From NCBI GenBank assembly GCA_902763885.1, contig CACWTU010000011.1, positions 1 to 64,000 of the forward strand: 64,000 bases of DNA, read 5' to 3'. The translations under genes were made by a program, and so were the position numbers. This document shows positions 45,418 through 53,227 of the stretch, piece after piece; position 1 is the stretch's first letter; every line of letters begins with the position of its first letter. This DNA comes from an uncultured Bacteroidales bacterium (GTDB lineage: Bacteria > Bacteroidota > Bacteroidia > Bacteroidales > Bacteroidaceae). The notes beneath the pieces are model-generated. The model worked only from the letters and a program-made list of their open reading frames with translations. It did no database searches and had not been told where the DNA came from.

Positions 45418-46013
45418 CCAGTGTCATCAATGAAGTTGTCAATAAGCACAATTGCTTTTTGCGCTTTGCGTATCAGATCACTTACAAACTGATATGCGTC
45501 AAACACCTGACCGTCATAGAAGATGCCCTGCTGGGGAGGGAGTGATGTGCGCACAAAGAAATCTATCTTCTCCTCGGTCTTGGAAACTCTCTGTTCCAAG
45601 TTATCTAAGCGTGAATTTACAGTATAACCTTTCAGTAAGAATTCTTTCAAGACACGGTTTGCCCACCTACGATATTTGATACCTCTATCAGATTTAACCC
45701 GATAACCAACAGATAGTACCATGTCAAGATTGTAGTACTCCATTGTTCTATTAACTATTCGAGACCCTTCTACTTGAACTGTCGCAAATTTTGCGATAGT
45801 TGCCACATCGCTTAATTCTTCTTTTAAAGCATTATTAATGTGTTTGCCGATAGTCTTAACATCTCTATCAAATAGCATTGCCAACTGTTGGCGATTTAAC
45901 CAAACTGTATCTTGGTTTATCCTAACTTCAATTGAAATACTGTCATCTGGCTGATAAAGGACTATCTCGCCATTGTTTTTCTCCGGCATACCGGTAATGT
46001 CTTTTTGTTCCAT
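45402..46013 (-). CDS. RhuM-type protein, probably C-terminally truncated
   Basis: 203 residues. The RhuM/Fic-associated N-terminal region is intact: VRINQDTVWLNRQQLAMLFD, KTIGKHINNALKEEL, VQVEGSRIVNRTMEYYNLDM and RRWANRVLKEFLLKGYTVN. The usual family length is about 330 residues. Here the frame runs into palindrome copy 5, which supplies the end (Thr-Gly-Lys-Met-Ala-Gln-stop), so the C-terminal domain is lost. The gene may still be expressed. Role in other bacteria: virulence-linked, often next to restriction or mobile genes. Confidence 0.8.
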   Translation of the reverse strand: MEQKDITGMPEKNNGEIVLYQPDDSISIEVRINQDTVWLNRQQLAMLFDRDVKTIGKHINNALKEELSDVATIAKFATVQVEGSRIVNRTMEYYNLDMVLSVGYRVKSDRGIKYRRWANRVLKEFLLKGYTVNSRLDNLEQRVSKTEEKIDFFVRTSLPPQQGIFYDGQVFDAYQFVSDLIRKAQKAIVLIDNFIDDTGKMAQ

Positions 46014-46060
46014 AGTACAATAAATATTAGGTTATTAAAAGTATAATCTGCAAACAACAA

Positions 46061-46103
46061 GGGGCATCCCAACCTGACACCTGTATGCCTAGCGGAATAC
46101 CCC
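46061..46103 (-). promoter_or_regulatory. Structured leader of the RhuM-type gene
   Basis: On the minus strand GGGGTATTCC pairs with GGGATGCCCC using two G-U pairs, around a loop with CATACAGGTGTCAG. The opposite strand would have two C-A mismatches, so the fold belongs to the mRNA. The following CCCCTTGTTGTTTGC recalls the end of the nuclease-gene leader. Confidence 0.55.
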
Positions 46104-46119
46104 CTGGTATCAGATACCG

Positions 46120-46127
46120 CGAAGATA
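46120..46127 (-). promoter_or_regulatory. -7 promoter box for the RhuM-type gene
   Basis: TATCTTCG on the minus strand; the leader is about 100 bases. Confidence 0.5.
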
Positions 46128-46147
46128 CGCAAGAATTCTTAAACAGC

Positions 46148-46188
46148 AAAATGGCACAGTAGGGACTGTCCCCTTTGTGCCATTTTTT
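46148..46188. repeat. GGGGACAGTCCCC-type palindrome, copy 6
   Basis: Core AGGGACTGTCCCC with arms AAAATGGCACA and TGTGCCATTTT; it ends 2 bases before the -7 box of the DUF4491 gene. Confidence 0.88.
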
Positions 46189-46190
46189 TG

Positions 46191-46198
46191 TATCTTCG
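46191..46198 (+). promoter_or_regulatory. -7 promoter box for the DUF4491 gene, leaderless type
   Basis: TATCTTCG ends only 5 bases before the ATG at 46204. With a normal start distance the mRNA would begin at or within about 3 bases of the start codon. Confidence 0.55.
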
Positions 46199-46203
46199 CA
46201 GCC

Positions 46204-46527
46204 ATGAATTGGAGTGGAATTATTGTGGGGGCGGCGGTGTTCTTGAGCATCGGGCTATGCCATCCTGCCGTCATTAAGATGGAGTATTACTGGGGTAAGA
46301 AATGCTGGTGGGTTTGGCTCGTGGTGGGCTTGATTTGCTGCGTGCTTTCACTTTTGGTAAAAAACCAGACTGTATCAACTATTATAGGAGGTTTTGCATT
46401 CTCCTGCCTGTGGGGTATTGGTGAGATGTTTCAGCAGGAGAAACGTGTGCTTAAAGGCTGGTTCCCGGAGAATCCCGCACGTCATGAATACTACGAATCA
46501 ATAAGGCGCAAAGAGACCAATTCTTAA
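46204..46527 (+). CDS. DUF4491 small membrane protein
   Basis: 107 residues. MNWSGIIVGAAVFLSIGLCHP, then KMEYYWGKKCWWVWLVVGL and the C-terminal FQQEKRVLKGWFPENPAR are the DUF4491 pattern. Three membrane helices. Function unknown. The promoter -7 box ends 5 bases before the ATG. Confidence 0.85.
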   Translation: MNWSGIIVGAAVFLSIGLCHPAVIKMEYYWGKKCWWVWLVVGLICCVLSLLVKNQTVSTIIGGFAFSCLWGIGEMFQQEKRVLKGWFPENPARHEYYESIRRKETNS

Positions 46528-46555
46528 CAGATCATTTCTTTAAAAACATATCGTT

Positions 46556-47143
46556 ATGAAAACCAGATTATTTGCATTAATGCTTATGGCAGCTTTGATT
46601 TCATTGCCTATGGCTGCCCAGAACAGTTCCAAGAACGCTAAGTCAGTTGAGTTGTCATTCAACTATGAGAAGCAAAGCGGAGCAGGCTCAAACCAGTGGG
46701 CCGTATGGATTGAGAACTCTAAAGGTGAGGTGGTCCGCACTCTGTATGTATCATCATTTACCACAAAGGGACGCGGGAGCATGAACGGCCAGCGTCGTCG
46801 CGGCTATACGTTCCGTCCCACATGCGTACCCACATGGGTCAAGAATGCCAAGGCTGAGGATATGACCGATGAGCAGATTGATGCCGTTACCGGCGCAACC
46901 CCGTCGGCAAGTGGCCAGCAGACATACACCTGGGATTTCAAGGATGCTCAAGGCAAGGATGTTCCTGCCGGAGAATACAAGATATGCCTGGAGGCTACGC
47001 TCTATTTTGAGAGCATAATTCTCTATAGCGGTACATTCTCAACAAAGGATAAGGCCGGTGAGATAAAGCTTACCTCAACCCTTACACAGGAGGATGAGAA
47101 GCACAAGAACATGATTACCGGCGTTACTGCCGCACTCAAATAA
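46556..47143 (+). CDS. Secreted DUF2271 protein
   Basis: 195 residues with a signal peptide (ending PMAAQN). The DUF2271 core shows NQWAVWIENSKGEVVRTLYVSS and the CVPTWVKNAK, TPSASGQQTYTWDFKDAQGK and VPAGEYKICLE segments. Function unknown; members often neighbour TonB receptors or PepSY proteins. A TonB receptor lies convergently downstream. Only 28 bases from the previous gene, so possibly co-transcribed. Confidence 0.8.
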   Translation: MKTRLFALMLMAALISLPMAAQNSSKNAKSVELSFNYEKQSGAGSNQWAVWIENSKGEVVRTLYVSSFTTKGRGSMNGQRRRGYTFRPTCVPTWVKNAKAEDMTDEQIDAVTGATPSASGQQTYTWDFKDAQGKDVPAGEYKICLEATLYFESIILYSGTFSTKDKAGEIKLTSTLTQEDEKHKNMITGVTAALK

Positions 47144-47168
47144 AAAAGCGCTGGTTTACAGCGCTTTT
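47144..47168. terminator. Bidirectional terminator overlapping a stop codon
   Basis: AAAAGCGCT and AGCGCTTTT pair perfectly. The stem starts 1 base after the DUF2271 stop and the stop of the convergent lipoprotein gene (47156-47158) lies within its loop. Confidence 0.85.
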
Positions 47169-47614
47169 CCCTGATATGATGTGGGGGTTGTGCCGAATTT
47201 GAGTGAGAAGGTCAGCTCATCATCTATTATTTCACCCTCAAATCCCTTCACTTTGTAGTTGGGGTATTCACCACCCATGGCAAGCGGGACTATGCTGTCA
47301 CAGATAAGGATGGCGCCTTTCTCAGTTTTGGCTACAGATATGCCCGGTACGGTTACATCCAGTGATACCGGCATTCTGGGTGAGAATTTGACCTGGAATA
47401 GGGTGATGGTTGCAGAATCAGCCTTCTCAGTGGTGTTAAAGCTGACCTTTACGCTTTCAGTGTCAAATGCTCCGCTTGATGCGTTTACCGTAAGGGTCCC
47501 GGTATAATCAGTGTTCTTAAGGACGTTAACAGGCTTCTCATCCTGTTTTTCCGGTTTGTCACAACCGGCAAGGACTGCCGCAAGGGCAAACATAAATAAG
47601 ATTGATTTCTTCAT
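47156..47614 (-). CDS. Calycin-like-domain lipoprotein (tentative)
   Basis: 152 residues, lipobox LAGCD. The remainder is all-beta with regular strands (YTGTLTVNASSGAFDTESV, ITLFQVKFSPRMPVSLDVTV and ELTFSLKFGTTP). It resembles the calycin-like domain lipoproteins of Bacteroidetes. It lies 5 bases after the TonB receptor gene and is probably in its operon, so it may bind the same ligand (inference). Confidence 0.65.
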   Translation of the reverse strand: MKKSILFMFALAAVLAGCDKPEKQDEKPVNVLKNTDYTGTLTVNASSGAFDTESVKVSFNTTEKADSATITLFQVKFSPRMPVSLDVTVPGISVAKTEKGAILICDSIVPLAMGGEYPNYKVKGFEGEIIDDELTFSLKFGTTPTSYQGKAL

Positions 47615-47619
47615 TGTAT

Positions 47620-49812
47620 TTATAATTTAAATGTTGTTCCTATCATTATCATTCTTGGCTTACCGGAGGCTAGGAACTCATTGCCTACTGACTTGAAATA
47701 GAAGCTGTATCCCTGTACGTCAGTCAGGTTATCGCCGCGAACGTATATCTCCCAGTCCTGAAAGACCAGTGCGATGCGGCAACCGGCCTTGAGCCGGAAA
47801 GGTTCCTGCCGCGTGCCGGTTTCATCCCAATTGACAGGACCGGCACCGTTCAGGCTGGCATCTATATCAAGTGTTGTGCGGTTAAGTCTGAAACTGTATC
47901 CTGCGCCTACATTTAAAGTATGTTTGGGGACATAGGGCAGGGGATTGCCTGAATAGTCATTGTTGCCGTCATTATAGCTTACAAAACGGGCATCGCACCA
48001 GGACCAGGAAAGATGTGAACGGAACTGCTGCGTATTCCAGCCCAGTTCTGTTTCCACACCTATGCTACGGCTATGGCCTGCATTGGTCATCATACGCCCG
48101 GTTGACATTCCCGGCGGGAAAACCGTAAGCTGCTGATTACGTACATCCATATAATAAGCCGATGCGCTGGCACTGAATGAGCCTTTGCTTAGACGTGTGC
48201 CAAGTTCCAGGTTCCATGCGTCCTCGGGGGCGTACTCGGTGTTATGGGCCGATACCGATACGAACTGCCGGTCAAGATAGACGCCCAGATCCTTCATCAT
48301 GGCGTTCATGGTGAGGTTCTGGAGTATATCAGAGAATATCTGCGTGTTGAATCCTCCGGCTCGGTATCCTTTTGATGCGGTTGTGTAAACAGTAACTGCA
48401 TCGGTTGCCTTGTAGAGAAGAGACAACTTGGGAATGACCTCAAAATGATGATGGCTTACTGTGCCGTTGTATGGAACCTCCAGTTCTCTATCCTGTGTCA
48501 TGATTGGCAGGAAACGGTAATGAAGCCTTGCCATGCAATCGTAATCCATGATCCCGCCCTCATAGTCCAGGCGTATGCCTGCGGTAAGCAGCCATCGGCC
48601 CAAGTCAAATACAGACTCATGGAAAAGTGCCGTATTCCGTGTACCAATCTGGAAATCAGAGTTTACAGGCATGACATCATCCGTTATGGTGAGATAACCT
48701 ATGTCTTTGGGGATATGGCTGTTGGCATTATTCAATATAAGTGTTTCTATTCCATCGCGTTTGAACGTGACAGGTGCGGTGAGGTTGTTATGCCGGTAGA
48801 ATGAGAATAATCCTGTCTGCGGTTGCCAGACGGCATCGTCATCAGCCCGACGGAGTGTCAGTTCCATAGTACCGGACACACTCTGTTGTTTCTGCTGCAG
48901 CGTAAAAACGGATTTCGGGGTATAGTCCTGGTCCATGTGCATATCATCGGACAGGAATTGCAGGGATGTTACGACATCGGTTTTGAGGGCATCGCCGCGA
49001 TGGTGAAGCTTTAGGCCTTCTATCACGGATAACCTGCGGTAACTCCCCTCATCGTTGTATGAAACCGGATGCAGGGTGCTGTCTTGCCAGAGCCTGTATG
49101 CAAAACCTCCCTCTTTTGATAGATTTGTTTGCAGAATGTTGCTTACTGTGGTACGTCCGGTTATGTTTTGCTCCCATTTCCAACGCAGGGAAATGCCGTC
49201 ATAAGGATCAGTTAGCTCTTTCTTGTATGTGTTGTTGAAATAACCGTCGGTGTGCCGGAATATGAGGGAGAGGGCATGATTGCCTATGATGAAATGTGTA
49301 CCTATACGGGTGGTGTTGGCGGTACCGTATTCCATGCAGACGGTAGGTCTTGAATCTTCAGCCGGTGATATGGTGCTTAATGAAAGTATTCCACCCATAC
49401 TGTTACGTCCGTAGAGTGTGCCTTGGGGACCTCGCAGCATGGTGATGCGCCTTATGCCCTCCCAGTCAAAGTCATATGCATTCTTCTCAATTACCGGGAT
49501 ACCGTCTATGTAAAGTCCCATTACCGGATTTTCCATCCTGGATCCTATGCCACGCAGATATATGGTCGATGTGAGTGAAGCTCCATAGTCAGGAATATGT
49601 AGCCCGGGTACTATTGACGATAATGAATTGGGACGATATGTGCTGTTTCTTTGTATGGATTGGTATGATATGTCCGATACCCCTGCCGCGATGTGTCCGG
49701 TTGAGACCTGTTCCTTGAGAGCGGTTACGGTAATCATGGGCAGATTCTGCACTAGAGTATCACCAGAGAACGATAATGCCGCTATAATGGGTAAAAGAGC
49801 TATTGTTGTCAT
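47620..49812 (-). CDS. TonB-dependent receptor
   Basis: 730 residues. Signal peptide, TonB-box-like MITVTALKEQ, plug domain (PNSLSSIVPGLHIPDYG, IYLRGIGSRMENPVMGLYIDGIPV, LRGPQGTLYGRNSMGG) and a 22-stranded barrel ending in IGTTFKL. It lacks the N-terminal carboxypeptidase-like domain of SusC proteins, so it is likelier a siderophore, cobalamin or haem-type receptor than a glycan one. ATG 49812 is preferred over 49839. A downstream lipoprotein is probably in the same operon. Confidence 0.9.
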   Translation of the reverse strand: MTTIALLPIIAALSFSGDTLVQNLPMITVTALKEQVSTGHIAAGVSDISYQSIQRNSTYRPNSLSSIVPGLHIPDYGASLTSTIYLRGIGSRMENPVMGLYIDGIPVIEKNAYDFDWEGIRRITMLRGPQGTLYGRNSMGGILSLSTISPAEDSRPTVCMEYGTANTTRIGTHFIIGNHALSLIFRHTDGYFNNTYKKELTDPYDGISLRWKWEQNITGRTTVSNILQTNLSKEGGFAYRLWQDSTLHPVSYNDEGSYRRLSVIEGLKLHHRGDALKTDVVTSLQFLSDDMHMDQDYTPKSVFTLQQKQQSVSGTMELTLRRADDDAVWQPQTGLFSFYRHNNLTAPVTFKRDGIETLILNNANSHIPKDIGYLTITDDVMPVNSDFQIGTRNTALFHESVFDLGRWLLTAGIRLDYEGGIMDYDCMARLHYRFLPIMTQDRELEVPYNGTVSHHHFEVIPKLSLLYKATDAVTVYTTASKGYRAGGFNTQIFSDILQNLTMNAMMKDLGVYLDRQFVSVSAHNTEYAPEDAWNLELGTRLSKGSFSASASAYYMDVRNQQLTVFPPGMSTGRMMTNAGHSRSIGVETELGWNTQQFRSHLSWSWCDARFVSYNDGNNDYSGNPLPYVPKHTLNVGAGYSFRLNRTTLDIDASLNGAGPVNWDETGTRQEPFRLKAGCRIALVFQDWEIYVRGDNLTDVQGYSFYFKSVGNEFLASGKPRMIMIGTTFKL

Positions 49813-49820
49813 TGCGGGTG

Positions 49821-49828
49821 CAAAGGTC
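49821..49828 (-). promoter_or_regulatory. Weak -7 box upstream of the TonB receptor
   Basis: GACCTTTG on the minus strand, 8 bases before the ATG. Confidence 0.35.
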
Positions 49829-49875
49829 CGCAAAAACAACTGATTCTTTTAGAACGATAATGACAGGAATTAGGA

Positions 49876-50676
49876 TTATCCTTGCATAGACTTGCGGAAA
49901 CCGGACGGAGTCTGGCCGGTCTCTCGCTTGAAGAAACGGGCAAAGTAGGATTGGTCATCCAGTCCCACAGCTGATGCTACGTCAATGATGGGCATAGATG
50001 TCCCGGCAAGCAGTTTTTTTGCTCTGACCAGTCTGGATAGGTCTATCCATGCTCCCACACTGCGCCCTGTTGACTGCTTGACCTGTCGGCTCAGGTAGTT
50101 TTCACTTATTCCGGCTGCTTGGGCATATCCGGTTATATTCCCTATGGCGCGTTGGGGATCAAACAGAGACTCAAGGAACAGGTTTACCGCCTGTGGTATA
50201 ACTGGCGGCTGTCCGGACTTGATACGTGACAGGAATAGGTCAATGGCCTTTTGCACAAATACATCATCGCCTTTTTCAAATGAGGCGAGAATCATCTTGA
50301 ACAGCTCGGCCATAAAGACAGCCTCATCAAACCAGAAGGCCTGATGTATGGGCTCAGTCATGAATCTTAGCGGTTTGGAATCAGAAAGAGCGGATGAGTC
50401 AAATGCTCCGGTATATCCTGCCGCATCGTTATAATATCGGATGGCAAAAGGGCACTGTGCGGGTATTATGAGTATGTGGCCGGGCTGACAGAGATATGAG
50501 CTGCCGTCTGCTTCAACCAGGACTTCACCTTTGGTTACATAAATAAATCCTATAAGCGGAAGTTTTGCCACCGGAATCTCATTGGTCTTGGATGTATTGG
50601 CAGTATTCATCCTCCGGATATAGAATCGGTGGGATGTATAGTCTAAGTCAGGTTTCCAATGAGGTTTGTTGGACAT
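49876..50676 (-). CDS. AraC-family transcription regulator
   Basis: 266 residues from ATG 50676 (MSNKPHWKPD). An N-terminal cupin-like sensor part (IPVAKLPLIGFIYVTKGEVL, CQPGHILIIPAQCPFAIRYY) and a C-terminal double HTH (ITGYAQAAGISENYLSRQVK; IIDVASAVGLDDQSYFARFF). The stop lies 63 bases from the TonB-receptor start and the gene is divergent from the peroxidase operon, so either could be its target. The frame is open further upstream but passes through the operator region. Confidence 0.85.
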   Translation of the reverse strand: MSNKPHWKPDLDYTSHRFYIRRMNTANTSKTNEIPVAKLPLIGFIYVTKGEVLVEADGSSYLCQPGHILIIPAQCPFAIRYYNDAAGYTGAFDSSALSDSKPLRFMTEPIHQAFWFDEAVFMAELFKMILASFEKGDDVFVQKAIDLFLSRIKSGQPPVIPQAVNLFLESLFDPQRAIGNITGYAQAAGISENYLSRQVKQSTGRSVGAWIDLSRLVRAKKLLAGTSMPIIDVASAVGLDDQSYFARFFKRETGQTPSGFRKSMQG

Positions 50677-50728
50677 TATTGTTGATTTTGCCGCTAAGTT
50701 AGTCAAATGGTTTGTTAATATTTCAAAA

Positions 50729-50742
50729 TATCGTTTGCGATA
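50729..50742. promoter_or_regulatory. OhrR-type operator 1, over the -33 element
   Basis: TATCGTTTGCGATA, a 5-4-5 palindrome. The TTTG at 50734-50737 inside it lies 19 bases upstream of the -7 box, so a bound repressor would cover the -33 element. Confidence 0.65.
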
Positions 50743-50756
50743 TAAATTATTTGTCA

Positions 50757-50764
50757 TACTTTTG
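50757..50764 (+). promoter_or_regulatory. -7 promoter box for the peroxidase operon
   Basis: TACTTTTG, between the two operators and 29 bases before the peroxidase ATG. Confidence 0.65.
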
Positions 50765-50778
50765 TATCGCAAACGATC
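50765..50778. promoter_or_regulatory. OhrR-type operator 2, over the transcription start
   Basis: TATCGCAAACGATC is the reverse complement of operator 1 at 13 of 14 bases. The two are 36 bp apart centre to centre and flank the -7 box. Confidence 0.65.
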
Positions 50779-50793
50779 TAAATAGAAAAGAAT

Positions 50794-51336
50794 ATGAAAA
50801 GGATTTATGATTTCAAGGCACTCAGCAACAAGGGTGTAGAGACAGATTTGGCTCAATATGAGGGTAAGGTTATTATGATTGTGAACACTGCTTCAAAATG
50901 CGGATTCACTCCTCAATACGATGGTCTGGAGGCTCTATATCAGAAGTATAAGGATCAGGGATTGATTATAATAGGTTTCCCGTGTGACCAGTTTGCACAT
51001 CAGGAGCCCGGAAGTGATGCTGAGATTGAGGAGTTCTGCCGCATAAACCACGGAGTGACATTCCCGCTCATGAAAAAGATTGATGTGAACGGACCATCGG
51101 AACACCCCGTATATACATATCTTAAAGAGGTTGCTCCTAAAGAGGAGTATAAAGGACTTAAGGCCAAAGCCACACAAAAGATGCTCAAGACCCTCAGCAA
51201 GAGCGTTGAGAAGGAGAGTGACATACTTTGGAACTTTACCAAATTCCTGATTAACCGTGATGGATCAGATATAAAGCGTTACGCACCGACCGTAACTCCC
51301 AATGATATTGAAAAGGACATAATTGAAATGCTGTAA
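50794..51336 (+). CDS. Glutathione-peroxidase-family thiol peroxidase
   Basis: 180 residues. Peroxidatic cysteine in VNTASKCGFTPQYDG; the GFPCDQFAHQEPGSD and TKFLINRDGSDIKRYAP motifs complete the fold. It uses cysteine, not selenocysteine. In bacteria these enzymes usually reduce lipid and organic peroxides with thioredoxin. Its stop overlaps the OhrR start by 1 base (TAATG). Confidence 0.9.
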   Translation: MKRIYDFKALSNKGVETDLAQYEGKVIMIVNTASKCGFTPQYDGLEALYQKYKDQGLIIIGFPCDQFAHQEPGSDAEIEEFCRINHGVTFPLMKKIDVNGPSEHPVYTYLKEVAPKEEYKGLKAKATQKMLKTLSKSVEKESDILWNFTKFLINRDGSDIKRYAPTVTPNDIEKDIIEML

Positions 51337-51788
51337 TGAAAGAACAGTTAAAGCTGGACAATCAGCTCTGTTTCAGGCTGTACACCGCATCGCGCCTTCT
51401 CACCCAGGCCTATCATCCGCTGCTCTCGGAGCATGGATTGACCTATCCGCAGTATCTTGTACTGATGGTTCTGTGGGAGAAGGATGCGCAGCCGGTGAAT
51501 GACATTGCCAAGCGTCTTATGCTGGAAACGAACACTGTAACTCCGCTCCTTAAGAGAATGGAGCTGCAAGGTATCCTAACCCGCAGTAAAGGCTCTGCCG
51601 ATGCACGCCAGGTAATAGTAACGCTTACTGAGAAAGGGCAGAATCTGCAGAATCTTCTGACCGATGTCCCTATGAAAGTAGGCAGTGCGGTTATATGCAA
51701 AAGTGTAAACTTTGATACTTTTCCTGCATTGTTCGGGATGCTGGATGACATAATCGCAAAACTTGATAATCAGGAAAAAACCGCATGA
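51336..51788 (+). CDS. ohrR-like: OhrR-type MarR-family peroxide sensor
   Basis: 150 residues. The OhrR sensing cysteine is in the conserved LDNQLCFRLYTASR at about residue 12, and the winged helix follows (PVNDIAKRLMLETNTVTPLLKRME). OhrR repressors leave DNA when the cysteine is oxidised by organic peroxides. The two operators upstream of the operon suggest autoregulation together with the peroxidase. Confidence 0.88.
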   Translation: MKEQLKLDNQLCFRLYTASRLLTQAYHPLLSEHGLTYPQYLVLMVLWEKDAQPVNDIAKRLMLETNTVTPLLKRMELQGILTRSKGSADARQVIVTLTEKGQNLQNLLTDVPMKVGSAVICKSVNFDTFPALFGMLDDIIAKLDNQEKTA

Positions 51789-53173
51789 GGCTTGATTTCC
51801 ATAAGCTTACCGTAGCTGACCGTGAAGCGGTGCAGGCTGTAAGTCTGCGGGCCGGACGGCGTAACTGCAACTTTACCTTTGCCAATCTTGTAGGTTGGCA
51901 AGGGTGGTTTGGCACTGAGGTCTGCGTGCTGAAGGATGCTGTAGTGCTGCGTTTCAATATGGACGGAGAGCGTGCATATATGCTCTGCATGAAGGGCGTT
52001 CCGTCTTGTGAACTGCTCCAGGCGTTATGTGAGGACTGCAGCCAAAAACTTATACTCCTGGGATTGGAGGATGATGCGGCTCTGCAGTTGCAGCAGAATG
52101 CATGCCATGAGGGCATCAGCATCAATGTGGAGTCTGTGCGTGACCAATATGATTACATTTATAAGCGTTCTGATCTGGCATCGTTACAAGGAGGTAAACT
52201 CAAGGCCAAGCGTAACCATGTGAACCGTTTCAATATCCTGTATCCCGGTTATGAGTATCGGCCCCTTACGCCTGATATGTTTGATGAATGCCGCAGGGTG
52301 GTTGCTTTGTGGCAGGATGAGAAGGAGCATGAGAACCCGTCATGGGGTGATACGTTGCAGGCCGAGCATGATGTGATGGAGACCATATTTGCACATTGGG
52401 ATGAGCTGGGTATGCTGGGCGGCAGCATCTATGTGGATGGCCGGATGGTGGCGTTCACGTATGGATCGGCCGTAACCAATGACACGTTTGATGTTTGTGT
52501 GGAGAAGGCTGACCGCAATGTTGAAGGTGCTTTCAGCGTCATAAACCAGCAGTTCTGCGCACATCTGCCGGAGCAGTTTACCTATGTGAACCGTGAGGAG
52601 GATATGGGGCTTGAGGGGTTGCGCAAGGCCAAACTGTCTTATCACCCCGAGATGCTGCTTACATATAATGTGGTAACCTTGAATTCGTCTTATACGTTGC
52701 AAAGAATGACTCCGGCCGATGCCCCGCTAACCGTAGAGTGGATTACCCGGCAGTACGTTTTTGACCGCGATGAGGTTGAGGGGTGGGTCAGGGACCTTCA
52801 TTTTAATTGGTCTCTCAGCGTAAAGGCGGTTGATGATAAAGGCGATGTGATAGGACTGCTCAATATGAGCGATTACCGCATTGAAGAGGAAACCGCTCAG
52901 ATTCAAAAGGATAATCCGGAACTTCTGGCCAAGCTGAACAGCCTGCGTTATACGGCCGTGTTCTCATTCATAGTTCGTGAAGACTATCGCGGGACACGCC
53001 TCAACTACGATATGTTGATGGAGATCATGCCTGAGCTAAGGACCAACTACGATTTCATTTTCATTCCGGTTCTGCACCGCCTTAAGACCCATACTTACTG
53101 GCAGCGTTGGGGTGCCACTGAATTCTATCGCGACTCAGACTGCGTGTATTATCAGCTGAAAATGGCACAGTAG
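51785..53173 (+). CDS. DUF2156 / GNAT acyltransferase-like protein
   Basis: 462 residues in two halves. The first (about 1-295) is a DUF2156-type domain of the kind found in phosphatidylglycerol lysyltransferases (YDYIYKRSDLASLQGGKLKAKRNHVNRF). The second (about 300-462) is a GNAT-like domain (LQRMTPADAPLTVEWITRQY, FSFIVREDYRGTRLNYDMLM). Third gene of the peroxide operon, overlapping OhrR by 4 bases. The last four residues and the stop come from palindrome copy 7. Confidence 0.75.
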   Translation: MRLDFHKLTVADREAVQAVSLRAGRRNCNFTFANLVGWQGWFGTEVCVLKDAVVLRFNMDGERAYMLCMKGVPSCELLQALCEDCSQKLILLGLEDDAALQLQQNACHEGISINVESVRDQYDYIYKRSDLASLQGGKLKAKRNHVNRFNILYPGYEYRPLTPDMFDECRRVVALWQDEKEHENPSWGDTLQAEHDVMETIFAHWDELGMLGGSIYVDGRMVAFTYGSAVTNDTFDVCVEKADRNVEGAFSVINQQFCAHLPEQFTYVNREEDMGLEGLRKAKLSYHPEMLLTYNVVTLNSSYTLQRMTPADAPLTVEWITRQYVFDRDEVEGWVRDLHFNWSLSVKAVDDKGDVIGLLNMSDYRIEEETAQIQKDNPELLAKLNSLRYTAVFSFIVREDYRGTRLNYDMLMEIMPELRTNYDFIFIPVLHRLKTHTYWQRWGATEFYRDSDCVYYQLKMAQ

Positions 53174-53199
53174 GGACAGTCCCCTTTGTGCCATTTTTC
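53159..53199. repeat. GGGGACAGTCCCC-type palindrome, copy 7
   Basis: Core AGGGACAGTCCCC with arms AAAATGGCACA and TGTGCCATTTT. It encodes Lys-Met-Ala-Gln-stop at the end of the DUF2156 gene, as copy 5 does for the RhuM-type gene. Confidence 0.88.
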
Positions 53200-53227
53200 T
53201 CTGATTCCAGTGAGACGGCGGGTTGGG

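Noticed and set aside
47620-49812. SusC-type glycan receptor with a SusD partner
   Set aside because: No carboxypeptidase-like N-terminal domain and no SusD-like gene next to it; the adjacent lipoprotein is small and calycin-like.
50794-51336. Selenoprotein glutathione peroxidase
   Set aside because: The active-site codon is a Cys codon (SKCGFT), not TGA.
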